Of a stretch of DNA of 6,483 nt, positions 1 through 6,162 are shown piece by piece. The stretch comes from Chloroflexota bacterium. Its GTDB lineage: Bacteria; Chloroflexota; Dehalococcoidia; Lucifugimonadales; UBA3495. The notes under the pieces are model-generated. The model saw only the letters and a program-made list of their open reading frames with translations. It had not been told where the DNA came from and ran no database searches. The translations under genes were made by a program, and so were the position numbers. The stretch lies in NCBI GenBank assembly GCA_022561675.1, contig JADFQT010000153.1, forward strand, positions 1 through 6,483, in the 5' to 3' direction. Numbering within the stretch: the first letter of the stretch is position 1; every line of letters starts with the position of its first letter.

Positions 1-80
1 GGCCTGCGGCCCTAGCAATGAAAGTCAAAAGACTCTGAGCGGTACCCCCACCGGGACTAACAACTGGTCTACCAACGATG

Positions 81-2147
81 CTAACGCGGGAAGGCCTCCC
101 TCACTCCACCGTCTACCGGCATCATGGCTCCGGTGGTTTTAGCGGACCGGTCGGAGGCCAGGAATAGCACCGCCTCGGCCACGTCTTCGGCGTAGACCTG
201 AGCCTTTAGCAGATTTCTCTGCTGGTAAAACTCCTCCAGCTTCTCCACCGGTACGCCGTGGGCGTTGGCTCGCTCCTGCCGGATCTCCTCGGACCAGAGG
301 CGGGAGCCCTGGAAGATGGCGTCCGGGTTGACCACGTTGGACCGGATACCGAACTGGCCATTTTCAATGGCGATGACCCTGGCCAGCTGGACTTCCGCCG
401 CCTTGGACACGCTGTAGGCTCCAAAGTCGGCGCCGGGCGCGGGAACGTTTTTGGTGCCGATGAATACCAGGCTCCCGCCGGTGCCCTGCTCCTTCATTAT
501 CCTTATCGCTTCCGCCGCCACCAGGAAGTGCCCGGTAGTGTTGATGTCCAGAGCCCGCTGCCAATCGGCCGGGCTGAGGCTATCGATGGCCCCCACCGGG
601 GCAATGCCGGCGTTGGAAACCAGGATGTCCAGCCCCCCATAGGCGCGGCGCACTTCTTGAAACGCCTCGGAGACCTGCTGCTCACTGGCCACGTCCATCG
701 GCAAGGCCACGGCTCGGCCCGGGCCATTGGCGGCGATTATATCCGCGGCCACGTCCCGGCAGCCCTCGGCATCCACGTCCGTGACCGCGACATGCGCTCC
801 CTCCGCCGCCAACCTGAGCGCTATCGCCTTGCCAATGCCATTGGCAGCGCCCGTGATCAGAGCCACCCGGCGGGCCAGCTCCTTTTCCGGCGGGGCCAGA
901 GTTAGCTTGTACAGCTCCAGGGGCCAATACTCGGCGTCATAGGCGTCCTGGGCGGTTAGCGAAGTGTAGTCGCCCACCGACTGGGCTGACCCGATGACGT
1001 TGATGGTGTGGTGATAAATGTCAGCGGTGATCTGAGCCGCCAGCGCGTCCTTGCCGGTGGTCCACATGCCTACGCCGGGTAGCAACACCACCCGAGGATA
1101 GGGGTCCAGCATTGGGTGTTTCATTGGGTTTTCTTCGGAAGTGTGGGCCCGGTACCACTGGCTATACTCATCCACATATCGGGTTATACCGTCCCGCAAT
1201 GCCTGGGAGACCGTCTGGGTGTTGCCCGGGTCGGACACCTCCAGCCAGAGGGGCTTGCGCTTGGTGTGGATCAGATGGTCCGGAGTGGCCGGACCGATGG
1301 CGCTCAGTCGCTGGCCGTGCTCGCTGCTGATAAACTCCAGCACCTCGGGCGAGTCGTCGAAGCGCAGCACCATTGGCCGGTTCTGGCTAACCAGACCCCG
1401 CAGGGCAGGCGCAGCCGCGGCCGCCGTCCGGCGCCGCTGTCTGGAGTCCAGGGGCTGTTGCCGCGGGCCACCAAAGACCTTTTTACTTCCGGAGGATATG
1501 TACTCCTCGGCCTTGCATACCAGTTCGATGTGCTGTTCGTAGGCGGATTTGGTGTCGTCCCCCCAGGTGAACAGCCCGTGGTTTACCAGCACTACTCCCC
1601 TGAAACTGGGAGTTTGTTTTAACGCCAGACCCACCAGTTTGGACAGCTTGAACCCGGGACGCAGGTACTCAACAACGGCTACCTCGTCGCCATACACCCT
1701 CTTCAACACCGCTTCGGCATCGTGGTTATTGGTCAGAGCGACCACGGCGTCGGCATGGGAGTGGGCGACACTCATGAAGGGCAGGAAGGCGTGCAGCAAG
1801 GTTTCGATGGAAGGACGGGGGGAACCCGGGTCCATCAGGCAGCTTTCCAGGTACGCCACCATATCCTCGTCGCTCATGTCCTCCCGCTGAAACAACGGGA
1901 GGATGTCATCCAGGTTCAGGCGCGGAAACTGGCGGCGCACCATGGACTTGAGGTCCGAGCCCGAGCCCTTGATCCACATGGCCGGAACCTCCCGGTCCCG
2001 GAAGTCCCGCTCGGTTATTTTTATGGAGGTATTGCCACCGCCCCACAGCACCAGCGAAGGGTCCTCCCCAATCAGGCGACTCATGTAGACCAGCTTATCC
2101 AGCTCGTCCATTTCCCGAATTTGGCTGTCATCCCAGCGGTTACGCAT
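81..2147 (-). CDS. Bifunctional class II aldolase / short-chain dehydrogenase (rhamnulose-1-phosphate aldolase / lactaldehyde dehydrogenase type, RhaEW/YuxG-like)
   Basis: A 688-residue two-domain cytoplasmic enzyme, close to the usual length of the RhaD-aldolase/alcohol-dehydrogenase family. The N-terminal half is a class II (zinc) aldolase. It has the phosphate-binding motif WGGGNTSIK (35-43), KGSGSDL (60-66), catalytic-type E115 in PSIETLLHAF, zinc ligands H129 and H131 in HSHAD, and H190 in NHGLFTWG. A family-specific linker region covers roughly 240-410. The C-terminal SDR domain (about 425-688) has the NAD-binding motif TGAANGIG (432-439), D457 after the second strand suggesting NAD rather than NADP, NAG (512-514) and the YxxxK pair Y578/K582. 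In characterised relatives the aldolase splits L-rhamnulose-1-phosphate into DHAP and L-lactaldehyde, and the dehydrogenase oxidises lactaldehyde to lactate. No rhamnose isomerase or kinase lies nearby, so a related sugar phosphate is possible. The ATG at 2147 has an AAGGA nine bases upstream. T565 stands where SDRs normally have the catalytic Ser. Family is certain; substrate is inferred. Confidence 0.93.
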   Translation of the reverse strand: MRNRWDDSQIREMDELDKLVYMSRLIGEDPSLVLWGGGNTSIKITERDFRDREVPAMWIKGSGSDLKSMVRRQFPRLNLDDILPLFQREDMSDEDMVAYLESCLMDPGSPRPSIETLLHAFLPFMSVAHSHADAVVALTNNHDAEAVLKRVYGDEVAVVEYLRPGFKLSKLVGLALKQTPSFRGVVLVNHGLFTWGDDTKSAYEQHIELVCKAEEYISSGSKKVFGGPRQQPLDSRQRRRTAAAAAPALRGLVSQNRPMVLRFDDSPEVLEFISSEHGQRLSAIGPATPDHLIHTKRKPLWLEVSDPGNTQTVSQALRDGITRYVDEYSQWYRAHTSEENPMKHPMLDPYPRVVLLPGVGMWTTGKDALAAQITADIYHHTINVIGSAQSVGDYTSLTAQDAYDAEYWPLELYKLTLAPPEKELARRVALITGAANGIGKAIALRLAAEGAHVAVTDVDAEGCRDVAADIIAANGPGRAVALPMDVASEQQVSEAFQEVRRAYGGLDILVSNAGIAPVGAIDSLSPADWQRALDINTTGHFLVAAEAIRIMKEQGTGGSLVFIGTKNVPAPGADFGAYSVSKAAEVQLARVIAIENGQFGIRSNVVNPDAIFQGSRLWSEEIRQERANAHGVPVEKLEEFYQQRNLLKAQVYAEDVAEAVLFLASDRSAKTTGAMMPVDGGVREAFPR

Positions 2148-2156
2148 GGCGGTGGA

Positions 2157-2161
2157 TCCTT
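2157..2161 (-). promoter_or_regulatory. Ribosome binding site of the bifunctional aldolase/dehydrogenase gene
   Basis: On the minus strand AAGGA stands nine bases before the ATG at 2147. The spacing is a little long but acceptable. It supports this start, which also leaves a normal-length N-terminus before the WGGGNTS motif. Confidence 0.5.
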
Positions 2162-2172
2162 TTTTAATAGGG

Positions 2173-2214
2173 CCCGGTTTCTAGAGTGGCGACCGGCGGG
2201 CGAAAGAAACCTGG
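2173..2214 (-). other. Inverted repeat in the leader of the bifunctional aldolase gene
   Basis: GGTTTCT (2176-2182) and AGAAACC (2205-2211) form a perfect 7-bp stem. After one mismatch, two further C-G pairs extend it (2173-2174 with 2213-2214). The loop is 22 bases and GC-rich. It sits just upstream of the ribosome binding site of the gene starting at 2147, so it would lie in that gene's mRNA leader if transcription starts further upstream. A role in control of that gene is possible but unsupported; the long loop makes chance a serious alternative. Confidence 0.3.
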
Positions 2215-2262
2215 CGCCCTTATTTACCGTTCCTTGGCGAAAGTTCTAAACTTGTAAGATCT

Positions 2263-2309
2263 AAATCCCCCTCAGTCCCCCTTTTTAAAAGGGGGATATA
2301 GGGGGATTT
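2263..2309. repeat. 47-bp near-perfect palindrome, CCCCCTTTTT/AAAAGGGGG dispersed-repeat type
   Basis: The left arm starts AAATCCCCCT (2263-2272) and the right arm ends AGGGGGATTT (2300-2309). Inner arms TCCCCCTTTT (2276-2285) and AAAAGGGGGA (2287-2296) also pair. This gives 20 base pairs around a centre at 2286, with one symmetric 3x3 internal mismatch (2273-2275 against 2297-2299). The layout, two C5/G5 blocks separated by three bases with an A/T centre, matches a type of intergenic palindrome that is dispersed in many environmental bacterial genomes, probably a non-autonomous element. It lies between the HpaI-family aldolase and the bifunctional aldolase. Its transcript would fold very stably and could act as a terminator or mRNA end, though no separate T-run follows on either strand. 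Confidence 0.85.
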
Positions 2310-2352
2310 TCCCAAAAATGGCTCCTCCGACCGTGTTTAGCGGTAAATTCAA

Positions 2353-2365
2353 GGCTCTTAGAGCC
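2353..2365 (-). other. Small hairpin spanning the stop codon of the HpaI-family aldolase gene
   Basis: GGCTC (2353-2357) and GAGCC (2361-2365) form a 5-bp stem whose three-base loop is the stop codon itself. There is no T-run on the minus-strand side, only TTGAATTT, so it is at most a weak transcription end. Chance is a real possibility for a stem this short. Confidence 0.25.
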
Positions 2366-3140
2366 CGGCGGCTTTGGCGGACTGACGCATGGACTTCAAA
2401 TACTCGTTGCTGGAGGACTGGAGCAGCCTGCTGACATTGCTGTGGAAGTACTGAACTCCCAGATCGAGGAACTTGGGCACCAACGAATCGGGACAGCTGC
2501 AGCCCGCAATGCGCCCGGCATCTGTAATAATCTTTACGCCCTTCTCCATCTGGGCCTGTACCTCCGGATGGGTCTGCTGCCCCGGATACCCCATGGACTG
2601 GGAAAGGTCTCCCGAGCCAATGAAGTACACGTCCACGCCATCGACCGTTACCAGTTCGCCCAGATTGTCTATGGCCTCCACTTCTTCCAACATCAGACAA
2701 ACCAGGGTGTTGGCGTTGGCCTGCTTGACGTAGTCCTGGGTGGAGCCGGCGAAACCGTACTCGGCGGGCCGGCTGCCACTGAAAATGCCCCGATGCCCCT
2801 CCGGGTAGTATTTGACGGCGTCCACGGTGGCTCGGGCCTCCTCAGCCGTATTCACGTGAGGCACCTGGACCCCCAAAGCGCCCCGGTCCAGGAAGGGGGC
2901 GATGATCTCCGGACGGTTGGCCACCGGCCGCACTATGGGCGCTATGTTGGACAGCTCGGCGGCGCGGATCAGGTCCTCGGAGTTTTCGACGGTAATGGAG
3001 CCATGCTCGTTATCGATCAGCACCCAGTCAAACCCCAGGTGGCCCAGCATTTCCACCATCGGGGCCGATGGAAAGGTTATCATCACGCCGAAGGCCGCCT
3101 GTCCCGCCTCCAGCTTCTGCTTCAGAGTGTTTTCCCTCAT
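2358..3140 (-). CDS. HpcH/HpaI aldolase family protein (2-keto-3-deoxy acid aldolase type)
   Basis: A complete 260-residue protein of the class II, divalent-metal, pyruvate-dependent aldolase family that includes HpaI (4-hydroxy-2-ketoheptanedioate aldolase), GarL and RhmA/YfaU. These enzymes reversibly cleave 2-keto-4-hydroxy acids to pyruvate plus an aldehyde in a TIM barrel. Visible motifs: FDWVLIDNEHG (37-47) with the catalytic His at 46, R71 in RPVANRP as the pyruvate-binding arginine, YYPEGHRG (111-118), metal ligand E152 in LEEVEA, and metal ligand D178 in GSGDLSQSMG. In the usual GPADLS motif the P and A are replaced by S and G, and M150 stands where E. coli HpaI has Gln, so substrate preference may differ. 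The ATG at 3140 has a strong GGAGG five bases upstream. It has long gaps on both sides and so may be its own transcript. Family confident; substrate not determined. Confidence 0.92.
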   Translation of the reverse strand: MRENTLKQKLEAGQAAFGVMITFPSAPMVEMLGHLGFDWVLIDNEHGSITVENSEDLIRAAELSNIAPIVRPVANRPEIIAPFLDRGALGVQVPHVNTAEEARATVDAVKYYPEGHRGIFSGSRPAEYGFAGSTQDYVKQANANTLVCLMLEEVEAIDNLGELVTVDGVDVYFIGSGDLSQSMGYPGQQTHPEVQAQMEKGVKIITDAGRIAGCSCPDSLVPKFLDLGVQYFHSNVSRLLQSSSNEYLKSMRQSAKAAGL

Positions 3141-3144
3141 TTCG

Positions 3145-3149
3145 CCTCC
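3145..3149 (-). promoter_or_regulatory. Ribosome binding site of the HpaI-family aldolase gene
   Basis: GGAGG on the minus strand lies four bases before the ATG at 3140. It is a strong Shine-Dalgarno match and fixes this start. Confidence 0.75.
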
Positions 3150-3199
3150 AATTTATGGAAGATCGACGCCGACAAGGCCCCGCGAGCCCGACGTTCTTC

Positions 3200-3215
3200 T
3201 ATCGCCTATGCGATA
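3200..3215. promoter_or_regulatory. Candidate operator: 16-bp inverted repeat upstream of the HpaI-family aldolase gene
   Basis: TATCGC (3200-3205) and GCGATA (3210-3215) are perfect inverted arms separated by CTAT. The site lies 60 bases upstream of the aldolase start. Size and symmetry suit a dimeric helix-turn-helix repressor, the usual kind of regulator for sugar-acid catabolic genes. No clear -35/-10 pair was found beside it and no regulator gene is in the window, so function is inferred only from symmetry and position. Confidence 0.35.
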
Positions 3216-3278
3216 AATCTGCTCATTCCCCTTGACGCTGCCCAATGCACCGCACTTTTTACCGGTGCCCGACCACAA

Positions 3279-3356
3279 CTCCTTCTTCCTCGATGGGAGA
3301 AGGTTGGGATGAGGCTGAAATCCCTCACCTCAGTCCTCTCCCCCAAGGGTAGAGGA
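3279..3356. repeat. About 78-bp multi-hairpin dispersed-type repeat
   Basis: CCTTCTTCC (3281-3289) pairs with GGGAGAAGG (3295-3303) through nine pairs including one T-G, closing a five-base loop. CCTCT plus CCC (3335-3339, 3341-3343) pairs with GGG plus AGAGG (3347-3349, 3351-3355) around a single mismatch. Between the hairpins, GGGATGAGG (3306-3314) is a rough inverted counterpart of the stretch near 3322-3333. The overall pattern resembles a widespread intergenic repeat: a C/T-rich hairpin, a GGGTGAGG-like centre with GAAATCCC, then a second C/T-rich hairpin ending in AGAGG. It lies between the CoxL-like gene and the HpaI-family gene and could end or stabilise the upstream message. Confidence 0.7.
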
Positions 3357-3415
3357 TGCCGCCAACGAAAACGGTCGAGAAGTTAGCCTTCCATATGGGG
3401 CATGCCGGCGGGCTT

Positions 3416-5689
3416 TTACTTACCCCGCTGGGCCTTGAGCGCCTTCAGCACCTTTTCCGCGGTAATCGGCAGGTCCATGATCCGAACCCCCACCGCGTCG
3501 TAAACCGCGTTGGCGATGGCCCCAGCCACCGGTATGTTGCTGTTCTCCCCAATTCCCTTGGTCTGGTAGGGAGCCTGCCCGGCCGAGGGTTCCAGCAGCC
3601 GAGTCTCCAATTCCGGAATGTCCGGCATGGTGGGAATCTTGTAGTCGCCCAGGCTCAGGGTGGAAACCTGCCCCTCTTCACTGATGATTTCCTCCATCAG
3701 CGCATAGCCCAGCCCTTGAATTAGGCCTCCTTCAATCTGCCCCTGATGGGTAATCGGGTTGAGAATGGTGCCCACGTCGTGGACCGTGTAAATCTTTTTG
3801 ACGATTACTTCGCCGGTGTCCCGGTCCACCTCCACTTCCGCCACCTGCGCGGCGTAGGAGGTCACCTCGGATGGCGCCGAGGTGTGGGTCATGTCTCCCG
3901 TCAGCGGCTGACCGGTAGCCGAAACGGCCCGGCCGGCTACTTCTTTAAGGGTAAGCGACTTCTCCGGCTGACCGGACACGAAGAACTGCCCATCGGCCCC
4001 CTGCCGGATCAACTCCACTGGGCTGCTCAGGTATTCGGCGGCCAGCAGGCTGAGCCGCTCCTTCAGCTCGTTGGCGGCGCCGAGCACCGCCTGTCCAGCG
4101 GTGTAGGTCACCCGGCTGCCGCCCGGACCGGACTCGAAATCTACGGCGTCGGTGTCGCGGATAACGATGCGCACATCCTCCACCGGAACAGTCAATGCCT
4201 CGGCAACCACCTGGCGCATTATTGTGGAAGCGCCGGTGCCGGTATCCCAGAGGGACATGAACAGGGTCACCTGCCCGGAATCATCACCCGAACCCGCAAC
4301 GGAACCCCCAATCGATACTGTCGCAGTGGACTGCCCGGAGCCCTGGGTCTGGTCGGCGATGGCCATGCCCCTGCCGAAGTTGGCGCTCTTCTTGGGCTCG
4401 CCCCAGCCGGCGGCCTGGGCCGCCTGCCGCAGGGTTTCTTCGGCTCGTATGTCCTGCCAGGCTTCGCCGATGGGGGATGTATCACCGGGCTTGAGAATGT
4501 TTCTCAGTCGCAACTCATAGGGGTCCAGCCCCATCTCCTGGGCGATCATGTCCATGTGGGACTCGACCGCAAAGCCTACCTGAGGCTTGGCCGGCGATCG
4601 CATGTGGCCGCAGGGAACGCTGTTGGTGTAAACCATGTAGCTGTCGATCTGCACGTGGGGAATGTTGTACGGACCTCCGCTGTGGTCGGCCCCCCGCAAA
4701 TTAACCCGCGGCTTGAAGGCTCCATACGCCCCACTGTTGAAAACGGTCCTGGCTTGCCGCGCCCAGATGCGGCCATCCCGTTTCAGTCCGGTCTTGAGAG
4801 TGATGATGGCCGGGTGGCGTGGATTGCCGGCCATCAACTCCTGAATGTAGTCCATGACCATCTTGACCGGACGCTGGGAATGGAGGGCCAGGTAGTAGCA
4901 GAGAGGGATGTCCATAAAGGAGCCCTTGCCACCGAAATCGCCCCCGATGGTGCAGGGGTTCACCAGGATCCGCTCCTTCGGCAGGTCCCAGACGGCCGAA
5001 AGCTGCTCTCGCAGCATGAAGGGACCTTTATTGTTGGCCCAGATCTGGACTCGCCCGGCATCATCGACCTCCACCACGCAGGCATGGGGCTCGATGTAGG
5101 CCTGGTGCATCAGCTGGGCGGTGAAGGTGTGCTCGAACACCAGGTCGGATTCCCGAAATCCCTGCTCAATATCGCCCTTCGACCAGGCGTTGCGGGCGAA
5201 GACGTTGTTGATGCCCGATAGAGGCTGGGGCAAGCCCACGTAGGACTCCATGTTCTCGTGGAGAGTGGGAGCCGAATCCTCCATGGCTTCCAGCGGGTCA
5301 AAGATCGAGGGAAGGGGTTCATATTCCACATCAACCAGAAGTAACGCTTCCTCCGCCAGGTCTGGGGATTCAGCGGCCACCGCGACTACTTTCTCGCCGA
5401 CGAAGCGCACCTTGTCTCTGGCCAGCACCGGAATGTCCCGCAGCAACCGGCCGACCCGGCGGTCTGGCAGGTCAGCCCCGGTAAGAACGGCCTGAACCCC
5501 GTCGAGCTGACTGGCGCGAGATGCGTCGATGTTTAATATCTTGGCGTGCGGGAATGGACTCCGGAGAACCTTCCCCCACAGCATGCCCGGCCGAGCGATA
5601 TCGGCGGCATACTGGCTAAGCCCGGTGACCTTGTCTGGACCTTCCGCCCGGGTCACCGGCTGGCCTACTACCCTGTATACCGCTGCCAT
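3416..5689 (-). CDS. Xanthine dehydrogenase / CoxL family molybdopterin-binding large subunit
   Basis: A complete 757-residue catalytic subunit of the molybdenum hydroxylase family, which hydroxylates aldehydes or N-heterocycles using water, passing electrons through 2Fe-2S and FAD partners. Domains in order: a/b hammerhead (about 18-130), first molybdopterin-binding domain (about 140-380), second (about 400-700). Motifs: EPHA (200-203), GGDFGGKG (249-256) at the cofactor, GHMRSPAKPQ (361-370) where relatives have the FRGPGAPQ-like active-site loop, GSRVTYTAGQAV (524-535), HQGQIEGGLIQG (648-659), and the catalytic base E715 in KGIGE. The AYxCSFR loop of form I CO dehydrogenase is absent, so it is not a true CoxL. 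WDTGTGAST (481-489) has Thr where the family usually has Gln in GQG. No small or medium subunit gene lies in the window. The ATG at 5689 has GAGGAG close upstream. There is no signal peptide, so it is cytoplasmic. Substrate unknown. Confidence 0.93.
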   Translation of the reverse strand: MAAVYRVVGQPVTRAEGPDKVTGLSQYAADIARPGMLWGKVLRSPFPHAKILNIDASRASQLDGVQAVLTGADLPDRRVGRLLRDIPVLARDKVRFVGEKVVAVAAESPDLAEEALLLVDVEYEPLPSIFDPLEAMEDSAPTLHENMESYVGLPQPLSGINNVFARNAWSKGDIEQGFRESDLVFEHTFTAQLMHQAYIEPHACVVEVDDAGRVQIWANNKGPFMLREQLSAVWDLPKERILVNPCTIGGDFGGKGSFMDIPLCYYLALHSQRPVKMVMDYIQELMAGNPRHPAIITLKTGLKRDGRIWARQARTVFNSGAYGAFKPRVNLRGADHSGGPYNIPHVQIDSYMVYTNSVPCGHMRSPAKPQVGFAVESHMDMIAQEMGLDPYELRLRNILKPGDTSPIGEAWQDIRAEETLRQAAQAAGWGEPKKSANFGRGMAIADQTQGSGQSTATVSIGGSVAGSGDDSGQVTLFMSLWDTGTGASTIMRQVVAEALTVPVEDVRIVIRDTDAVDFESGPGGSRVTYTAGQAVLGAANELKERLSLLAAEYLSSPVELIRQGADGQFFVSGQPEKSLTLKEVAGRAVSATGQPLTGDMTHTSAPSEVTSYAAQVAEVEVDRDTGEVIVKKIYTVHDVGTILNPITHQGQIEGGLIQGLGYALMEEIISEEGQVSTLSLGDYKIPTMPDIPELETRLLEPSAGQAPYQTKGIGENSNIPVAGAIANAVYDAVGVRIMDLPITAEKVLKALKAQRGK

Positions 5690-5692
5690 GTG

Positions 5693-5698
5693 CTCCTC
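5693..5698 (-). promoter_or_regulatory. Ribosome binding site of the CoxL-like gene
   Basis: GAGGAG on the minus strand ends three bases before the ATG at 5689. It selects this ATG even though the reading frame stays open for 31 more codons upstream, because that extension contains no ATG, GTG or TTG. Confidence 0.65.
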
Positions 5699-5713
5699 AC
5701 GATGGTAGATTTG

Positions 5714-5749
5714 GACGTCGTGCTTGGCGTGGTGTTCGACGTGGTGCTC
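5714..5749 (-). repeat. Three imperfect 12-base tandem repeats upstream of the CoxL-like gene
   Basis: On the minus strand the units GAGCACCACGTC (5738-5749), GAACACCACGCC (5726-5737) and AAGCACGACGTC (5714-5725) follow one another without a gap. They lie in the 71-base space between the LLM gene and the CoxL-like gene. The unit length is a multiple of three and the repeats are in frame with the CoxL-like start, where they would read as a His-rich stretch (EHHVEHHAKHDV). No start codon exists upstream in that frame, so translation is not supported. Confidence 0.5.
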
Positions 5750-5760
5750 AAGGTTAAAAT

Positions 5761-6162
5761 CTATACGTAATGGGGCATTACCTCATCTATGAACAACTCT
5801 ACCGATTGCATGGTTTGTTCGTGGGTCAAACTGCCCCATTGGAAGCCGCAGACGAAATAATTCGCGCCGGTTTCCACGTACTCATCCATGTACTCTCGTA
5901 TGGAAGCGGGCGACCCGGCAATTACTCCAAATCCGGCTCCCCTTCCGCTGCCCGGCGTGCCAATGGCGCCGGGACCCTGCCTGCGCCGGTTTTGCGCTTC
6001 AGAGCGCTCTTCCAGCGACCAGAACAGGTCCCGCCGGGCCTCCCGGTCCGGAGCTCCCCGGGGACGCATCTGCTCGTTGGGCACCATGAACTGGGTAAGA
6101 CCCCGTTTCTCCGCCTCCAAACGCCGGGGAGCGCCCAAATTCCACTTGTAGTGCTCCCAGTA
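5761..6162 (-). CDS. C-terminal part of an LLM-class flavin-dependent oxidoreductase, N-terminus missing
   Basis: About 134 residues match the end of luciferase-like monooxygenases, TIM-barrel enzymes using FMN or F420 that are normally about 350-400 residues. The diagnostic stretch is IAGSPASIREYMDEYVETGA, then NYFVCGFQWGSLTHEQT and SVELFIDEVMPHYV at the C-terminus. Homology-like, GC-type codons run back to the Tyr codon at 6160-6162 (YWEHYKWNLGAPRRLE). Beyond that the frame passes into AT-rich DNA and meets TAA after about 34 more codons. No ATG or GTG opens this frame; the first possible start is a TTG at 6138 with no Shine-Dalgarno. The flavin-binding N-terminal two thirds are therefore absent, and the fragment cannot be a working oxidoreductase as it stands. 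It is either a pseudogene cut by an insertion or recombination, or a gene split by an assembly join. It ends 71 bases before the CoxL-like gene, so the intact gene was probably its operon partner. Confidence 0.75.
   Translation of the reverse strand, partial: YWEHYKWNLGAPRRLEAEKRGLTQFMVPNEQMRPRGAPDREARRDLFWSLEERSEAQNRRRQGPGAIGTPGSGRGAGFGVIAGSPASIREYMDEYVETGANYFVCGFQWGSLTHEQTMQSVELFIDEVMPHYV

Noticed and set aside
18..34. Small inverted repeat AGTC-AAAA-GACT downstream of the bifunctional aldolase gene as a terminator
   Set aside because: The stem is only four base pairs and no T-run follows on the minus strand. Positions 1-80 otherwise show nothing recognisable.
258..905. 215-codon open frame on the plus strand, and similar ones at 1116-1622 and 1722-2249
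   Set aside because: All mirror the bifunctional aldolase/dehydrogenase gene, which has complete conserved motifs on the other strand.
2263..3356. The two palindromic repeats as parts of a CRISPR array
   Set aside because: They differ in sequence and length, occur once each, and are about 1 kb apart with a gene between them. No direct repeats with spacers are present.
2442..3386. 314-codon open frame on the plus strand
   Set aside because: It is antisense to the HpaI-family aldolase and runs through the multi-hairpin repeat. It has no motif and no sensible ribosome binding site.
3746..5221. 491-codon open frame on the plus strand
   Set aside because: It lies wholly opposite the CoxL-like gene, whose motifs are unmistakable. 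Its translation shows no recognisable family. Long antisense frames are expected in GC-rich DNA.
3416..5689. Annotation as aerobic carbon monoxide dehydrogenase CoxL
   Set aside because: The diagnostic AYxCSFR active-site loop is absent; the equivalent loop reads GHMRSPAKPQ. Only the broader family can be claimed.
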